In this document: positions 12,701 to 63,879 of the stretch, one piece after another | Layout: each line of letters starts with the position of its first letter | Numbering within the stretch: the stretch's first letter is position 1 | Assembly (NCBI RefSeq): GCF_017654505.1 | Contig: NC_054554.1 | Coordinates: 30,648,865-30,712,864, forward strand | Origin: Polyodon spathula | Taxonomy: Eukaryota; Chordata; Actinopteri; Acipenseriformes; Polyodontidae | Length of the DNA: 64,000 nucleotides | Direction of reading: 5' to 3' | Notes under the pieces: generated by a model | Seen by the model: the letters and a program-made list of their open reading frames with translations, nothing else | What the model was told of the DNA's origin: nothing | The model's database searches: none | Made by a program: the position numbers and the translations under genes

Positions 12701-15700
12701 CGGGCATTGGTAATCCCAGCTGCTAATAACACACATAAAGTCAATTTGAAAATAGAATGCAATATTAATTTGAGCTAATATTCTTGATTTAGTCAGTCAT
12801 AAAAATGGAAATCCAGGAAGTACTATGTCTCAAAACAGAAGTAAAAGTGTCTCCTTCTTACAAAGAACACAGAAATATCAGCTCTAAAAGAGCACCAGAG
12901 ACCCCAACTTTCCTGAACCAAAAACAATAGCAGAGCAGCTCCTCCCTCTGATTGGCATAATGACTCAGTCATTTCACTCTGTCTTTCATTGGCCTTGTTA
13001 AACAGTCCAGCAACTTTTCCCCTTTCTTTTAATTCAACCCACAACAGCCTTTTAATGGATTAATCAAGAAGGATGTCATTTATTTCATGCAAAGAGATTG
13101 ATGTAAAAGGGACCCAAATGGGGCTTCAGAAAAAAAAAGAATAATGGAACAGATGGATGCAAGAAACAAAAACAGAAAACAGAGAAGAGCTCAGAAAACA
13201 AGCAGAGGAAGCACAGCGATGTGAAAGTGCAGCCTCTCCTGCGTGCTGTCCTGCTGCAAACTATTAGCGACGTCTTTCAGTGGCTTCATAAAAAAAAAAA
13301 AAAAAATGAAAACATGCTCGGATTCCAAGGCCCTCCACAAGCCGCTGCCAATTAGTTAGTGAGAAATTACCTTCATGCAGATTAGCTGGGCAGGCTCACA
13401 GCAGCTCCACGGCAGGGGTTTTGATAGGTTTTTCTTTCTGTGTAATTTCTTTTTTGTAGCTGCGTGTATCACAGAATAAAATGGAACTAGAAGAGAAAGG
13501 AGTGCCAGAGTGAAGCTGCTCCAGAGGAAAGAATCCCTTCCATATGAAAACAGCTCATATAAAAGGACTGCCTTCCCATCACCCTCAGCCACTGCTCTGT
13601 GAGAATATCCCTGCTGTAGCAGCTGCCTGGAGCAGCCCTGGAAACACTCAAAACAGCCTTTCATTGTGCTTGCACTCAGACTGCTTTACAGTATTGTACG
13701 CTCTGTTTTGTGTCTTTCTAGATTGTAAAAAGTATGTTGGGAAATGATAAATGCAATCAATACACAATGAATGAGGAGAAAACTGATCCAATTTTGATCA
13801 AATGAGCAAAACAATGATTTTATTCAAACAACATTGGTTTCGTTTTTGAAGGAACTTCTCAAACGGAGTTGCAACCATGACTTTGATTTTCCCTGCTTTC
13901 TTTATTTCCCAAAACAGAGACTGTGGTGGGACTTTAAATTGGTATCTATGGTACCCCATCCCTCAGCCCAAACTGCTGCCCCTCCAAATCAGAGGACTTC
14001 ATCATTCAAGTGCTATCCATCCCTCAGCCCAAACTGCTTCCCCTCCAAATCAGAGTTCAGCATCCAAGTGTTATCTGGCCCTCCTGAAATCCAGAGCCAA
14101 TTACAGTCTGTTAAAGAAAGTGTCGACAATGTGATCCTTCCGTCACAAACCCCCCCCCCTTTCATCATCCATCTCATCCAAGAAAGAATTCATGAAATCT
14201 GCACAGAGCACAATTAGAACTCTTACATGTCTTTGATTCCCTTGGCGGTCTGTCCCAACCTGCCTAGTAGCTGCCACTGCTAGTAACAGTATGGTGTTGA
14301 CTTCTAGTCATTAAACACATACCTATCTGTGGAAAGTAAACCTGCTTCTACATAGTTTCATCTGTGCAGTCTCACTACTTACTGCTGTAACATGATCTGC
14401 ACACACACACAATTCACTGCTGAAATAACCTCTGTGTTTCCCATTCCTAACTGCACTGTGGGCTTTGTCATCTACTTGGAGAGACCAATATAGAAAACAC
14501 AAATGGTGGAGGGGGGTGGGGGGGTAGTAATAATGAGCGACTTACATTAAAAAAAAAAAACTGTGTCTCAACCTGAAGGCAGCAGACAATGTAAGAAACG
14601 CCATGTCTGGTGCTGAGATGGTGAAAGAGGCACCGCCATTAAAGAGTTAGGTTTGAGTGACTTTCACATCGCTATCTTAGCAGAAAAGAACCCCTCCCTC
14701 CTCCATTATGTACATAAACTGTGTAGAGCAGGGCCCTGGAATGAGGAGAGCGTCTCCACACTGAAAAGCGTTTCCTTCTTTAAACTCAGGAAGCACATGG
14801 AGAAGCAGCATTTCAAAATCACTGCCAAAACACAGCATCTTAATTGTCTACAAATGTCATGGGACGTGCAGCAAAGCGAAGAGCATAAAAGTATATTCAG
14901 GAAGGTGAAGAATAAGCAGGGTTACACCATCACTACTTGGATATGTTCAAGGCCGCCCCGATTATTAGATTTACGCCACTTGCTAAGACTCCTGCCTGGC
15001 CCCAGCACCCAGTCAAACTGACTGGAGGAAAGACTGTCTGTGGAAGCCAGTTTGTAGATGCTTATTGCTGGTCAGGCCTCCTATCAAGTGTTACCAGATG
15101 ATCACATTGACAAAGCTGCTCATTATGGTGTTTTCACTGAGCACATGCATTCTTACCCTTAGCCAGATGGATACTAAACTGCATTCCTGAAATCGATTAT
15201 CTGCCTCCCATGAAAGAATAGCCCAATGGATAAAGCTGATGAGTTTTGAGAGGCAGGCAACAATGAAATGCAATCACATGTACTTTGAATGAATATACTG
15301 AAAGTGGCATCACTGGCATGGCAGGTACATCAGTACGAGGGGCCTGGAAACAGGTTAAGGGTCAATATAAAGAGGTGTTCAAACAGCTGAAGTTCTGCAG
15401 GCCAGGCTCTAAGTCTTCTTACTTAGAAAGATTAAAATCCTAATGGAATGCATACATGTTCAAGAAGGTCTTGAAATCAACACAGTAACTTGAGGAAAAA
15501 TGTGTTCTAACTGCAAACCAAATTGAATGATTAGTACTTCACCCAGGAGGCAGTGCGAACATGCCAATACAATAACATGATCAAAAGGGAAAGTCGTCTA
15601 TGTGTGTGATCCTATTTTTAAACATGCATAAAAATAATGGAAAAACAAAACTATAGTGGAAGTGATGTTATTGAATGTAGAGTTTCAGTGGCTACAAAAC

Positions 15701-16744
15701 ATATCTATTGGTTGCTTGAAATCCACTGCAGGATTGATTAGATGTTGCACACGCACACACGTTAAGAATGCCAGTTACCTGGAAATATGTTCAACATGCA
15801 ATGCTATCGTCGTTTTGCCCCCTCTCAGCTACAGCCACGTATTCACTGGTCAAACATCCTGCAGAAAGACGTTATTGTTGCCTTTTCTTTCATCACCACT
15901 GAGCGTTGCTGGGTAGTAACGGAAAATGGTCAGTTTGCTAACTAAAGTCCCGTAGTTTTGCATCTGGGATAAATGTTACAGGTTAACAAAAAAATAAATA
16001 AAAACAGAACACAAATTTGCAAATGTTTATTTTAGGAAATGATATAAAAACATAAAATGTGTTATTTATTATCATTTGATAACAAAAAAAGCCAAATACT
16101 TATTATTTTTACCCACAATTAATAGATTCCATACTGAAAAGTTTAAGATACGCTTAAATCTTTGAATTGCTGAAAACAAAAACAAAATAACGAAATGAAC
16201 AAGAAAACATTCTCATTGAACCACCCTGACAGAAGTGCTGCAAGCTTTGTACTAGGATGAGACGCCCCTGGAAGGATCCGAGGTGTCCTTCATGTTTATT
16301 AAACCGATTCAAGATGACAGAGATGCACACTGACAAATACATGATCCACATGACAGAGATGCACACTGACAAATACATGATCCACATAACAGAGATTTCT
16401 GCACTTCTATAGCTATTGAACTGAAGCACACTGTACATGGAAGCAGCATGACGATCAGTATGCAAAGCACAACTAAACAGGTTGTGCAAATCCCATCATG
16501 TTGTACTGTGATCCAATACAGTGTGTCTCTTGTGCTGAAGACCATGTTAAACATACTGGATTCATCACCAGCTAGTCCCCACCCCCTCCCTAAAGAAAAA
16601 AAAAAGGTGCTAATCAAAGAAACAATAAATAAGAGAGAGTCATCATCAGTACAAGTGATGAACAGTGACAGATCATAAATAATGCGCCTGGAAGAAGAGA
16701 AGATCTCACCAACCATGAGCTGCATTCAGAGGCTGTACCTTTCC
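9761..16744. other. Intergenic sequence downstream of SEPTIN9
   Basis: No exon is recognised on either strand. Open frames of 100-130 codons at 11375-11743, 13834-14217 and 14653-15021 have no family resemblance and biased, low-complexity composition. Simple repeats include (AC)n at about 11964-11991 and A runs at about 13290-13306. The motif CCACTGGGTGGCAGTG at 11438-11453 resembles a CTCF site. Confidence 0.45.
11438..11453 (+). promoter_or_regulatory. Candidate CTCF-binding motif
   Basis: CCACTGGGTGGCAGTG fits the vertebrate CTCF core (CCAsyAGrkGGCrs) at most positions, in forward orientation. This is motif similarity only. Confidence 0.35.
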
Positions 16745-17738
16745 ATTCAGCACAAAGATCTTTTATTACATCAAATTATAGATGTTTCACTTTAGAGGAA
16801 AAATAGCATAGCTCTTATTTGGTTTACATAAGGCACAGAAAGCAGAACCCCCCACCCCCCCACACCCTGTCCTTCACAGTGAAAAAAAGGACAAATGCAA
16901 CTGAACAGCACTAAAGCAAATCAGCCAGTTTACAAACGAAGTTCATAAAACAATGAATGAAATGCTGCTCTACACAATCAAAGAGCCCTATCAGCGCAAC
17001 ACACTACACACAATCAGAGCCCTGTCAACCCTGTTACACAAACCTCCTCACAATGCTACACACATTATTACATCATGCAGTTTCTTACTTCCAAACATCT
17101 GCATTGCAGTTCTATAAAATCCCTCTGAACTCGCCTGTCCAGTCAGGCAAGCAGTCCCTGCAACTCAAACCATCCCAACAGCCTTACATGGGAAAGCTTG
17201 CTGCGTGTTTTAGAAGCTGTGTTATACTGAAGCTGCTAAAACTATTGGCATTTAACAGCAAGCACTACAAATAAATTAGAAAATTGCCCAACTTTCAGAA
17301 AACGTATTATAAAACCCAAGAGAACATTGCTGGTGAAAACACACACAGCAACTTCTACAAACAAGCACCTACACCACAACCTGCCACACTGCCCTCTACG
17401 AACACGTCTCTCACTGCTCCGAGAAAACGACCCACACGGCATCCCAATACAAAATGCCATGGACACGCACGCATACACAGACAGATACGCACGCACGCAC
17501 ACAGCAAAGCTCAGTCTGTCCCTTTCACTCGCCCCGAGCCCCAGCCTCTAACTCGTCATGCTGCTGCAGTTTGTCCCCATTGCGATTCAGACGGGTTTCA
17601 GAGCGAGCGGGAGCTCATAGACACTATTACTCAATACACACATTTGGTCACTGGAGGAGAGTGTTGGCACTTTGTTCAAGTTGGTTTTCTTTGTAGCAGA
17701 TCCGGGTGGATGGAGGGGTGTGGCCTGAGAGGCCTGCT
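16745..17738 (-). other. SEPTIN9: Likely SEPTIN9 3' untranslated region
   Basis: This is the sense-strand sequence downstream of the TAA stop. It is not open in the SEPTIN9 frame. It includes a TG/CG-rich simple tract (17457-17512 on the plus strand) and runs to the first well-placed AATAAA at 16767-16762. The 3' end is inferred from that hexamer. Alternative AATAAA hexamers lie further downstream, near 16028 and 16063, so longer 3' ends are possible. Confidence 0.5.
16762..16767 (-). terminator. SEPTIN9: Candidate polyadenylation signal AATAAA
   Basis: TTTATT on the plus strand reads AATAAA on the SEPTIN9 strand, about 1 kb after the stop codon, followed by a T/G-rich stretch. It is the first plausible signal, but not the only one. 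Confidence 0.4.
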
Positions 17739-57418
<39,680 letters not shown>

Positions 57419-57760
57419 AGTCAGCTCTGTCAGCAGACACTACAGTACAAGGAGGCTCCGAGATCTCTGCCGCTCTCACGCCGTCTTATTTTCACACTAA
57501 TCCAAAGAATAATCCCGCTTTCAGAACAACTTTAACGATTCGATATTCCTATAATCAATTGACAATACAGCAATGAAAACACAAGTGGAATGTAATCCCA
57601 AATCCAGCTGCTAATCCAACTGGGTGGCAAGATCAATCGGAACACCTGCCCTTTCCAACCCCCGTGTGATGCAACATGGCATTGCCGCCGTACACAGAGC
57701 GCAAGGATCAACGCACAGTTCAACGAACATTTAAATACAGATCAGGAGAAATTACGGCTG
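57419..57760 (-). promoter_or_regulatory. SEPTIN9: Candidate promoter and 5' UTR of the upstream SEPTIN9 isoform
   Basis: The sequence upstream of the MRRTGYS start is CpG-containing, for example ACGGCGTGAGAGCGGCAGAG around 57460-57485 and GTACGGCGGCAATGCC around 57680-57695. It has no obvious TATA box close to the ATG. It lies at the end of the gene, where no further SEPTIN9 exon is recognised. Initiation point unknown. Confidence 0.4.
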
Positions 57761-58308
57761 TACAAACATCTGTGTTTAAGATATCATTGTGAAATTGCAC
57801 AAAACAAAGTCCAAAGATCATTGGGCGTTAGTTATTACTGTACGCGTTGCTGTATTATTGTTATTATTTCCTGTATATAAAAAGCCTACTTGCCTTATTT
57901 CCTCCCAATTATTATTATTTTCCCCTTTTTACTTACCGACGCCTTTATTGAATTGCGTATTCATGTTATGAATTCACTTTGGTGAATTTTGTTATGAATT
58001 CAAAGGCGTAACTGACGAGTTGAAGTTCCTTTAGTTCTGCCCCCATGCCCCCTATGATCCATTGTAAATACGCAATGCCTACTAAACACCGCATATGGCC
58101 TATGCAGTTAACAGTACCTTTAATATTGAAGGAAAGCAATATTACACGTGCTACATATTACTGCGTAAGGGTATTATTTGTGAGGCAAAATACAAAATAA
58201 AATGCTCAAAATCTATTATTATTATTTTTTAAAGGGTAGCACGAGATTGTATTTTAAAACCCTTACCCACTAACAAGAGGTACGGTATACTGATATACAA
58301 ATGTAATA
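57761..58308. other. Intergenic sequence between SEPTIN9 and the hAT element
   Basis: AT-rich, with a short direct repeat of GTTATGAATTC (about 57964 and 57991). No gene is seen. Confidence 0.4.
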
Positions 58309-60199
58309 GTGTAAGACAGTGATACTCAAATCGTGTCTCCTGCGGCTCTTTGCAGCACGATATTAAAACACTGAGATTATGTAGTTCAGTTAGAAGCAAT
58401 GTAAAACTACATTTCCCGTTATACACTGCAAACACAATTTACTCAATAAGTGTATTAGCCAATCAGGATGCTTTTACTATGTCACGTAGTTCCTTGCTCA
58501 AATAGCTGGTGCGCCTCGGAGTGTAACTAGTGTGAAGGAGCATGAAATAATGTCGCATGTTTTAAAAAAAAAAAAAAAAAAAAAAAGCGAAATTATGAAG
58601 ATGATTACAGATCGTTCCGGGAAGAATGGGAAAATGAATTTTTGTTTGTGCGTGGCAATGGAGGTGAAAGTGTCTGCTTATTATGCGATACTGCACTTGA
58701 TTAATTCAAAAAATCGAATTTGGAGAGACATTTCGGAACCAATCACTCTAGGCCGAATTCACGCCAGGCAGTGAACTCAGAGAACAGAAACTTAAAAAAC
58801 TAAAGCAGCAACGAGCGAATCAATAATGTATGTTTCAAAGGGTTTGTAACACAAACCAACAAGTTACAACGGCTTCCTACGAAATCACACACGAAATTAT
58901 TAAACGAATGAAACCCTTTGTAGACAGTGAGATGATTAAATACTGCATCTTAACTGCGTGCGCAACGCTGTTCCCCGACAAAAGGGAGATAGAAAAATAG
59001 TTGAAGAAACTTCAACTTTAAGATTCTACTGTGATAAGGAGGGCTTCGGACATTTCTGAAAACACTGAAAGTATCCTGAAGGAAAGGTTGGCTCGCCCTG
59101 AGTTTGTTAGCTTTGCGATGGATGAAAGCCTCGATATCAACGACATCCCACAGTTACTGATATTTGTCAGCGCTACAGCTGCTGAACTTGATGTGACAGA
59201 AGAACTTTTAGATATGGTCCCACTGCAAAATAATACGACGGGAAAGGAAATAAAAACAGCTGTAATGGATGTCTTGAAAAAGTTCGATGTACCACTGGAG
59301 AAAATTACAGCGATTACAACTGATGCAGCCCCTGCTGTGAGAAACGGTGCAGTTGCTTTGCTTAAGGACCAGCTCAAATATGATAAGACAGAGCATGACA
59401 TTTTTTCTTACCATTGCATTGTACACCAGCAACCATTATTTGCAAAGTTTAGTTTTCGTAATGACGTAATTAAATATGTAATTGAATTGATCAGTTTTGT
59501 CAGGGCATGAGCTGGGAACCACCAGCAATTTGAGATTGCTGTTTCGAGTCAAGAGGAGGTCTGCGATGTACAGAATAAACTGACCGACAACTTCGCCGCT
59601 AGATTCCAAGATTAAGAATTGTGACAAATATTTGCCTCTTGTGAATAATCCGTGCCTCCTAGAGGTGAACGAAATTGAATAAATTTGCTCTACACTATGT
59701 GATTCCTCCGAACTGCTGATGAAGTTTGTGGAATTGAAGAGCTCTGATGAACTGTCGAGAATTTCGTCAAAACAATGGAATTAATTTTTGGAAATTAGTA
59801 AACCATCTTCCAAAAACTTGCAGAATTAGCCAGACGTTTCATTTATATGTTCCCGTCAACCTACAGATGTGAAGCATCCTTCTCTGCACTTTCACGGATT
59901 AAAAGCAACACACGAAAGAGTGCCTTCGTATTGCTGTCTCCAGTATAGAGCCCAACTTCACAGCGCTTGTTTCAGAGGAGTGCCACGTTATCTGCGAGTG
60001 ACAGCTACATAGGTAAGGATCATCAGATTAAGTTTTGTTTTATTGCTACTTGTGTGTGTGTGTGTGATATATGTAAAATGTATATTTCCCCCTGCCATTC
60101 TGTTTTAAATATGAATATGTACTGCTGTGACTCTTGGGAACCTGCTGCTCACTAATGTGGCTTCTAAACCTCAGGAGTATGAGTACCACTGGTGTAATG
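58309..60199 (+). mobile_element. Decayed hAT DNA transposon with TIRs and 8-bp TSD
   Basis: The left end starts at 58317 with CAGTGATACTCA. The right end finishes at 60191 and on the opposite strand reads CAGTGGTACTCA. These are hAT-type terminal inverted repeats. The flanking 8-mers GTGTAAGA (58309-58316) and GTGTAATG (60192-60199) look like a mutated target-site duplication, and 8 bp is the hAT length. The 1,875-bp element encloses a broken transposase. It is shorter than intact relatives, so internal deletion is likely. It is immobile unless helped in trans. Confidence 0.88.
58600..59990 (+). pseudogene. hAT transposase relic with BED zinc finger
   Basis: An N-terminal BED-type zinc finger is visible in one frame at about 58600-58755, with CLLC then LERHFGTNH (C-x2-C and H-x4-H), interrupted by a stop. 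A second, uninterrupted part at 59031-59510 (159 codons) carries RNase H-like hAT motifs: FAMDESLD (first acidic residue), TTDAAPAV (second) and CIVHQQ. Past a stop at 59508 the frame breaks. The C-terminal hAT dimerisation signature CEASFSALSRIKSNTRKS appears at about 59870-59918. Closest by memory are GTF2IRD2/ZBED-like hAT transposases. Multiple stops and frame shifts make it non-functional. Confidence 0.88.
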
Positions 60200-60234
60200 C
60201 ATAATGGATGTACCATTCCTTCATGTAGTCCTGA

Positions 60235-60256
60235 CCAATGCTGCCACCCGGTGGCG
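60235..60256 (-). promoter_or_regulatory. Candidate CTCF-like motif
   Basis: On the minus strand CGCCACCGGGTGGCAGCA resembles the CTCF core. The site is nearly palindromic, so its orientation is uncertain. Confidence 0.3.
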
Positions 60257-60372
60257 ATTAAGAGGAACTGCTATATCAACGCAACATTTACCAAAATAAC
60301 ATGTTCATACATTAACAATCATTGATTGGATAAATCTCGCTGTAGTAATTACCTGCTCCTGATTGGGTTATA

Positions 60373-60455
60373 CCAGTGGTTTTAAAACTTTTTAGGCCCC
60401 GTGCCCCTTTCCAAGAAGTCAAGTCTACCGTGTACCCCCATCTGAGATGGGGTCT
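60373..60455 (+). mobile_element. Second hAT-type terminal fragment
   Basis: CCAGTGGTTTTAAAACTTTT then AGGCCCCGTGCCCCTTTCC and GTACCCCC is typical of the 5' end of Charlie-like hAT elements. A perfect CCCCATCT-G-AGATGGGG palindrome follows. No matching right end was found, so it is a fragment. Confidence 0.55.
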
Positions 60456-60940
60456 AGATATTCCTATGAAAACATAAAAAATTGTATTTTCTAATTACTA
60501 GGCTTAAGTACTTGACAAATGGACCCACTTGCGATGTTTTCTGACTGACTTCTAATAATGTGTTTACAGGTACAGGAAGTGAGAATGAGAGAGAGACGTG
60601 AGTGAGAGTGAGCAAGACTAAACAGCTGCAGTATCCCTTTGCTCTGTGCACCTCCTCATACCGTGTGCTCTCCTAATAAAGCCCTTTTGAAGCCACTTCT
60701 TGTGTCTCGACAACACAAGCCTTCCTCACACAATCTTCTTTAAGAAGTTTGTTCTCAGAAGCTGCCTTGCTAGAACGGCTGGCCGTTGTTTGTGTTGGGA
60801 TCGGGCAAGTCAGCGGTTGTTTGGTAACAGAACATAAAACATCACAGAGTGGGCTGAACTGTGGTGCTGCAAATCAGAGCACTTTAAAATATGTACCTTC
60901 CAAGCTGAGATTATTGAGGTAAAGAAACACTTCCTACACG
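60456..60940. other. Unassigned sequence upstream of the UBL4A relic
   Basis: No UBL4A first exon (expected to encode a beta-strand such as MxLTVKxLxG) was found here. The sequence is unique-looking. Confidence 0.4.
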
Positions 60941-60944
60941 TGCG

Positions 60945-61160
60945 CGTGTTCCTCTCTCTTCACAGATCTGTGACAATGCAAGTTAGTTTCAGTGTTGGTG
61001 CTCACTGTCACCTCTCTCGATTGATAAGATGAAGTGTGTGTGTGAGTGTCTGTGTGTTTCTGTATCTTGACAGGTCTGTGAGGATGAAGATGTAGTTTTA
61101 GTTTTAATGCTCATCCCCTCACTGTCTGTGTGTTCTTGTCTCTTGACAGGTCTGTGAGGA
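60945..61160 (+). repeat. Three diverged copies of the UBL4A exon-2 acceptor region
   Basis: TTCACAG|ATCTGTGACAATG (about 60959-60978), CTTGACAG|GTCTGTGAGGATGAAG (about 61067-61090) and CTTGACAG|GTCTGTGAGGATGAGAAG (61143-61168) share an acceptor plus exon start. The intervening TG-rich sequences are also alike. Only the last copy continues into an intact exon. The second meets a TAG after a few codons. Confidence 0.75.
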
Positions 61161-61909
61161 TGAGAAGGTCTCCACAGTCTGGAGTTTGGTCTCTGAGAAG
61201 CTCAACATACCTGTCAATCAACAGGGACTCCTCTACAAAGGCAAGGCACTGTCAAATAGGTAGCACAGCACACACAGCACAGCATACACAGCACTCAGGT
61301 AAAAAGCATGCATGTTATTTTGCATATATCTGTAAACAGTAACACCTACAAACAAAGTGTTTTGAGTTGCATGTCTTTTAATATGACTTTTAATCTCTCC
61401 CCTCTGAGCACTCTCACACTACTCCATCGGTCCCAAACACAGACACTGCTATATACAGTCACACAGATACATAGATACAGTATACACTAAGACACACACA
61501 CACACACACACACATACACCCTCCTCCACACACACCCACACACACAGTGAGAGTCTGGAGCAGCTGCACAAGGTAAACTGAACACAGTAAACATAGACAC
61601 TGCTATATACAGACAAACACACACACACACACAATCCCAGCTGCAAGACAGACACACACTCACACTCACAATACACACAGACACAGCTGTACAGTCACAC
61701 AAAGACAACCAATTGCAGCTGCAGCACACAGACTCTGAAATGCAGGTGTAGACCAGCGTGTAGTTGTGACTCTGTGTCTCTCCCTCTGCCTCTCTCAGGA
61801 TTACAAGCAGAGCCTGCGTTTGTTGAGCCTGGATGATATGGAGCGGCTGGCGACCCGCATGCTTCACCCTGAGGCTGTGGAGTGTATGGAGCTGCCCCTC
61901 CTGGACTGA
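61150..61909 (+). pseudogene. UBL4A: UBL4A-like gene relic (exon 2, tail of exon 3, exon 4)
   Basis: UBL4A (Get5 homologue) carries a ubiquitin-like domain and acts with GET4 and BAG6 in delivering tail-anchored proteins. Here 61150-61259 encodes VCEDEKVSTVWSLVSEKLNI then PVNQQGLLYKGKALSN, an exact counterpart of UBL exon 2, with acceptor TTGACAG and donor ATAG|GTAGCA. The last exon, 61799-61909, encodes DYKQSLRLLSLDDMERLATR then MLHPEAVECMELPLLD and a stop, matching the UBL4A C-terminal helical exon. Between them only a possible 3' tail of exon 3 remains (61546-61572, SESLEQLHK|GTAAAC), embedded in CA repeats. The ubiquitin-like fold's second half and the first exon are not found. It is either an unprocessed pseudogene or a gene with diverged or missing exons. 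Splice sites still look intact, so decay may be recent. Confidence 0.8.
61494..61700. repeat. (CA)n-rich tracts inside the UBL4A relic
   Basis: CA repeats at about 61494-61516, 61526-61546 and 61613-61634 occupy the place where most of UBL4A exon 3 would be. Confidence 0.85.
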
Positions 61910-62570
61910 GGAATGCTGCTGCCTGCTGCCTTCCCCCCTCTGCCCTCACCCCTCGCCCCTTTCCCCTCTTGTTTCTTAGTGCATCTGCCAGTGCTTCTCA
62001 CCCACTGAGCAAGGCATTGAGCAGTGCCAGATCCTGTTTCACAATACTGCTATATATTTACTGACTATTCTTTAATTAGAACACTGTATATGTTTGGTAA
62101 GATAAACCACACGATAAGCCCTTTCTGAGCACATTTTCTACTTTTCTGTTTCAAAGGAGCCCAGTTTGGTGCAGGAGGATTGTGGGTAACGCAGTGTGTT
62201 TTTGTTGGCCTGCAGCCCCCGTATCGGCTTCCATTAGCATTGCTGGTAGAGAAGCAACTGGTTCACTTTAAAGCCTTTTTCTTAAATAAACGCAGACGTT
62301 TTGAAATATATACAGTGTGGACGTTTCCCTTCTTCACAGCACCATACAGCATCCTGTCACACCAGCCTTGGAAGGGGATCTATACATATTTATTCACAGT
62401 AACCAGGCAATAATTGCAGCTGCAATACACACTGTGTCGCTTGTATTTGCTCAGATTTTAAACTACAACTTAAAGCCTTTTCCAACCTGTCCTTCCTCTG
62501 AGGGGTTGCTTTCCAGGCTAATTGTCCATTTCCTCTGAAGAAAGAAAAGTCCAGTGTTCACTTCACTCCT
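61910..62570. other. Sequence downstream of the UBL4A relic
   Basis: Likely the former 3' untranslated region. It is C-rich just after the stop, then AT-rich. AATAAA occurs at 62286-62291. No gene is seen. Confidence 0.4.
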
Positions 62571-62579
62571 GCAAAGCAA

Positions 62580-62778
62580 AGGCATCCAGGTTCTTGTCCT
62601 GCTTTGCTCCCCAGTGCCCCAGTGCTTGCTGAGACATTGATTTAACATCTCATCCAAAGGATGGAGCAAAAGTGACTTGTTCAGGGTCACATTGTGAGTC
62701 TGTCAGTGGGATATGAACCAGTGATCTCCTACTTACAGGAGCTCTACTTTAACCACTGGACCACACTGTGTTACCACT
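62580..62778 (-). mobile_element. tRNA-derived SINE
   Basis: On the minus strand GTGGTCCAGTGGTTAAAGTA (A-box region) is followed by ACTGGTTCATATCCCACT (B-box GGTTCATATCC). After it come AAGTCACTTTTGC and GGATGAGATGTTAAATC, the body motif shared by many fish tRNA-SINEs. The head is nearest 62778. Diverged and probably old. Confidence 0.75.
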
Positions 62779-62892
62779 CCTTGTGTTGATCCTGGTATCC
62801 AAGGTATTTACCTCAGAGCCCTGTGTTTCATAATCCCTATCCTCTTCAGTGGGATGAATCTCATATACAAGGTTAGAGTGCAAGACTATCAC

Positions 62893-62975
62893 AAACAGGC
62901 AGGTGGTGTAGTGGGTTCATTGCCTGGCATGCTGTGCTGCCCATGTTGGGGACCTGGGTTCAAATCCAGGTGAGT
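62893..62975 (+). mobile_element. tRNA-like module 1, left arm
   Basis: GGTGGTGTAGTGGGTTCATT has an A-box layout, and GGTTCAAATCC at 62957-62967 is a B box. The anticodon-loop region is not a convincing functional tRNA. It is the promoter head of a SINE-like unit. Confidence 0.6.
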
Positions 62976-63097
62976 TCTTCCTCTTTTTTTTTTTTTAAAG
63001 ACTTGCTTAATATCCTATATAAGGCATAAAATATCCTGTAAGGCATAAAAGGATTTGTTAATTGACCTTATATATAGTGTGAACCAACACTTTCTTG

Positions 63098-63180
63098 TGG
63101 GAGCTGGTGGTACAGGGGGTTAATCCCACAGCCTCCTGTCTTTGAAGATGGTGATTTAAATCTGGGTCCTGGAGGTGAGT
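63098..63180 (+). mobile_element. tRNA-like module 2, left arm
   Basis: GGAGCTGGTGGTACAGGGGG, then GTGATTTAAATCTGGGTCC. The B box is degraded here; the right-arm partner (63671-63755, minus strand) keeps GGTTCAAATCTGG. Confidence 0.55.
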
Positions 63181-63670
63181 TCCTGAGGTAAGTAATGCTG
63201 TTGGTTATAAGTCTGGGTGTTGGTTGTAAGCAATGATGCTGGTTGTAACTAATGATGTTGGTTGTGTTTCCACAGATGGCAGTGGAGGATGAAGAGGAGA
63301 GCAGCCTGCCCAGAAGAGGAGGATGAAGAGGGGGCTTGGAAGCTGGAGGTGTTGGTACCAGAGACAAGGGTTGGGAGAAGAGACAAATTTCTGGTACCAC
63401 CCTAAGGTATTTTTCAATTTTTTTTTAAAATTAAGACTAGGTAAGGGGCATAAAAACAACTTCTATCTTCATCCAGCTCCAATCATCTCTGATACCGACA
63501 CCCCCCAGGGCCAGCAGCCCAAGCCCCTCTTCACCCTCCTCTTCCGGGCAGGCTGCTTTCCTCTTCCTCTGCCATCTGTGGAAACACAACCAAAATCATT
63601 AGTTACAACCAGCATCATTGCTTACAACCTCCACCATGACTCACATCCAACAGCATTACTTACCTCAGGA

Positions 63671-63755
63671 ACTCACCTCCAGGACCCAGATTTGAACCAC
63701 CATCTTCAGAGAGAGGAGACTGTGGGATTAGCCCCCTGCACCACCAGCTCCCACA
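63671..63755 (-). mobile_element. tRNA-like module 2, right arm
   Basis: The inverted partner of the unit at 63098-63180, with a better preserved B box. Confidence 0.6.
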
Positions 63756-63879
63756 GGAAAGTGCTCATTCACATTATATATAAGGTCAATTCACAAATCC
63801 TTTGAAACAAGCAAAACGATTTGAACCCAGTCCATCTCTCTGCCATGAAAGGCTATTAAGCAAGTCTTTGAAAATAAAG

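Noticed and set aside
13834..15021. Open frames of about 120 codons
   Set aside because: No family resemblance, no splice context and no conserved codon pattern seen. Expected by chance in 64 kb.
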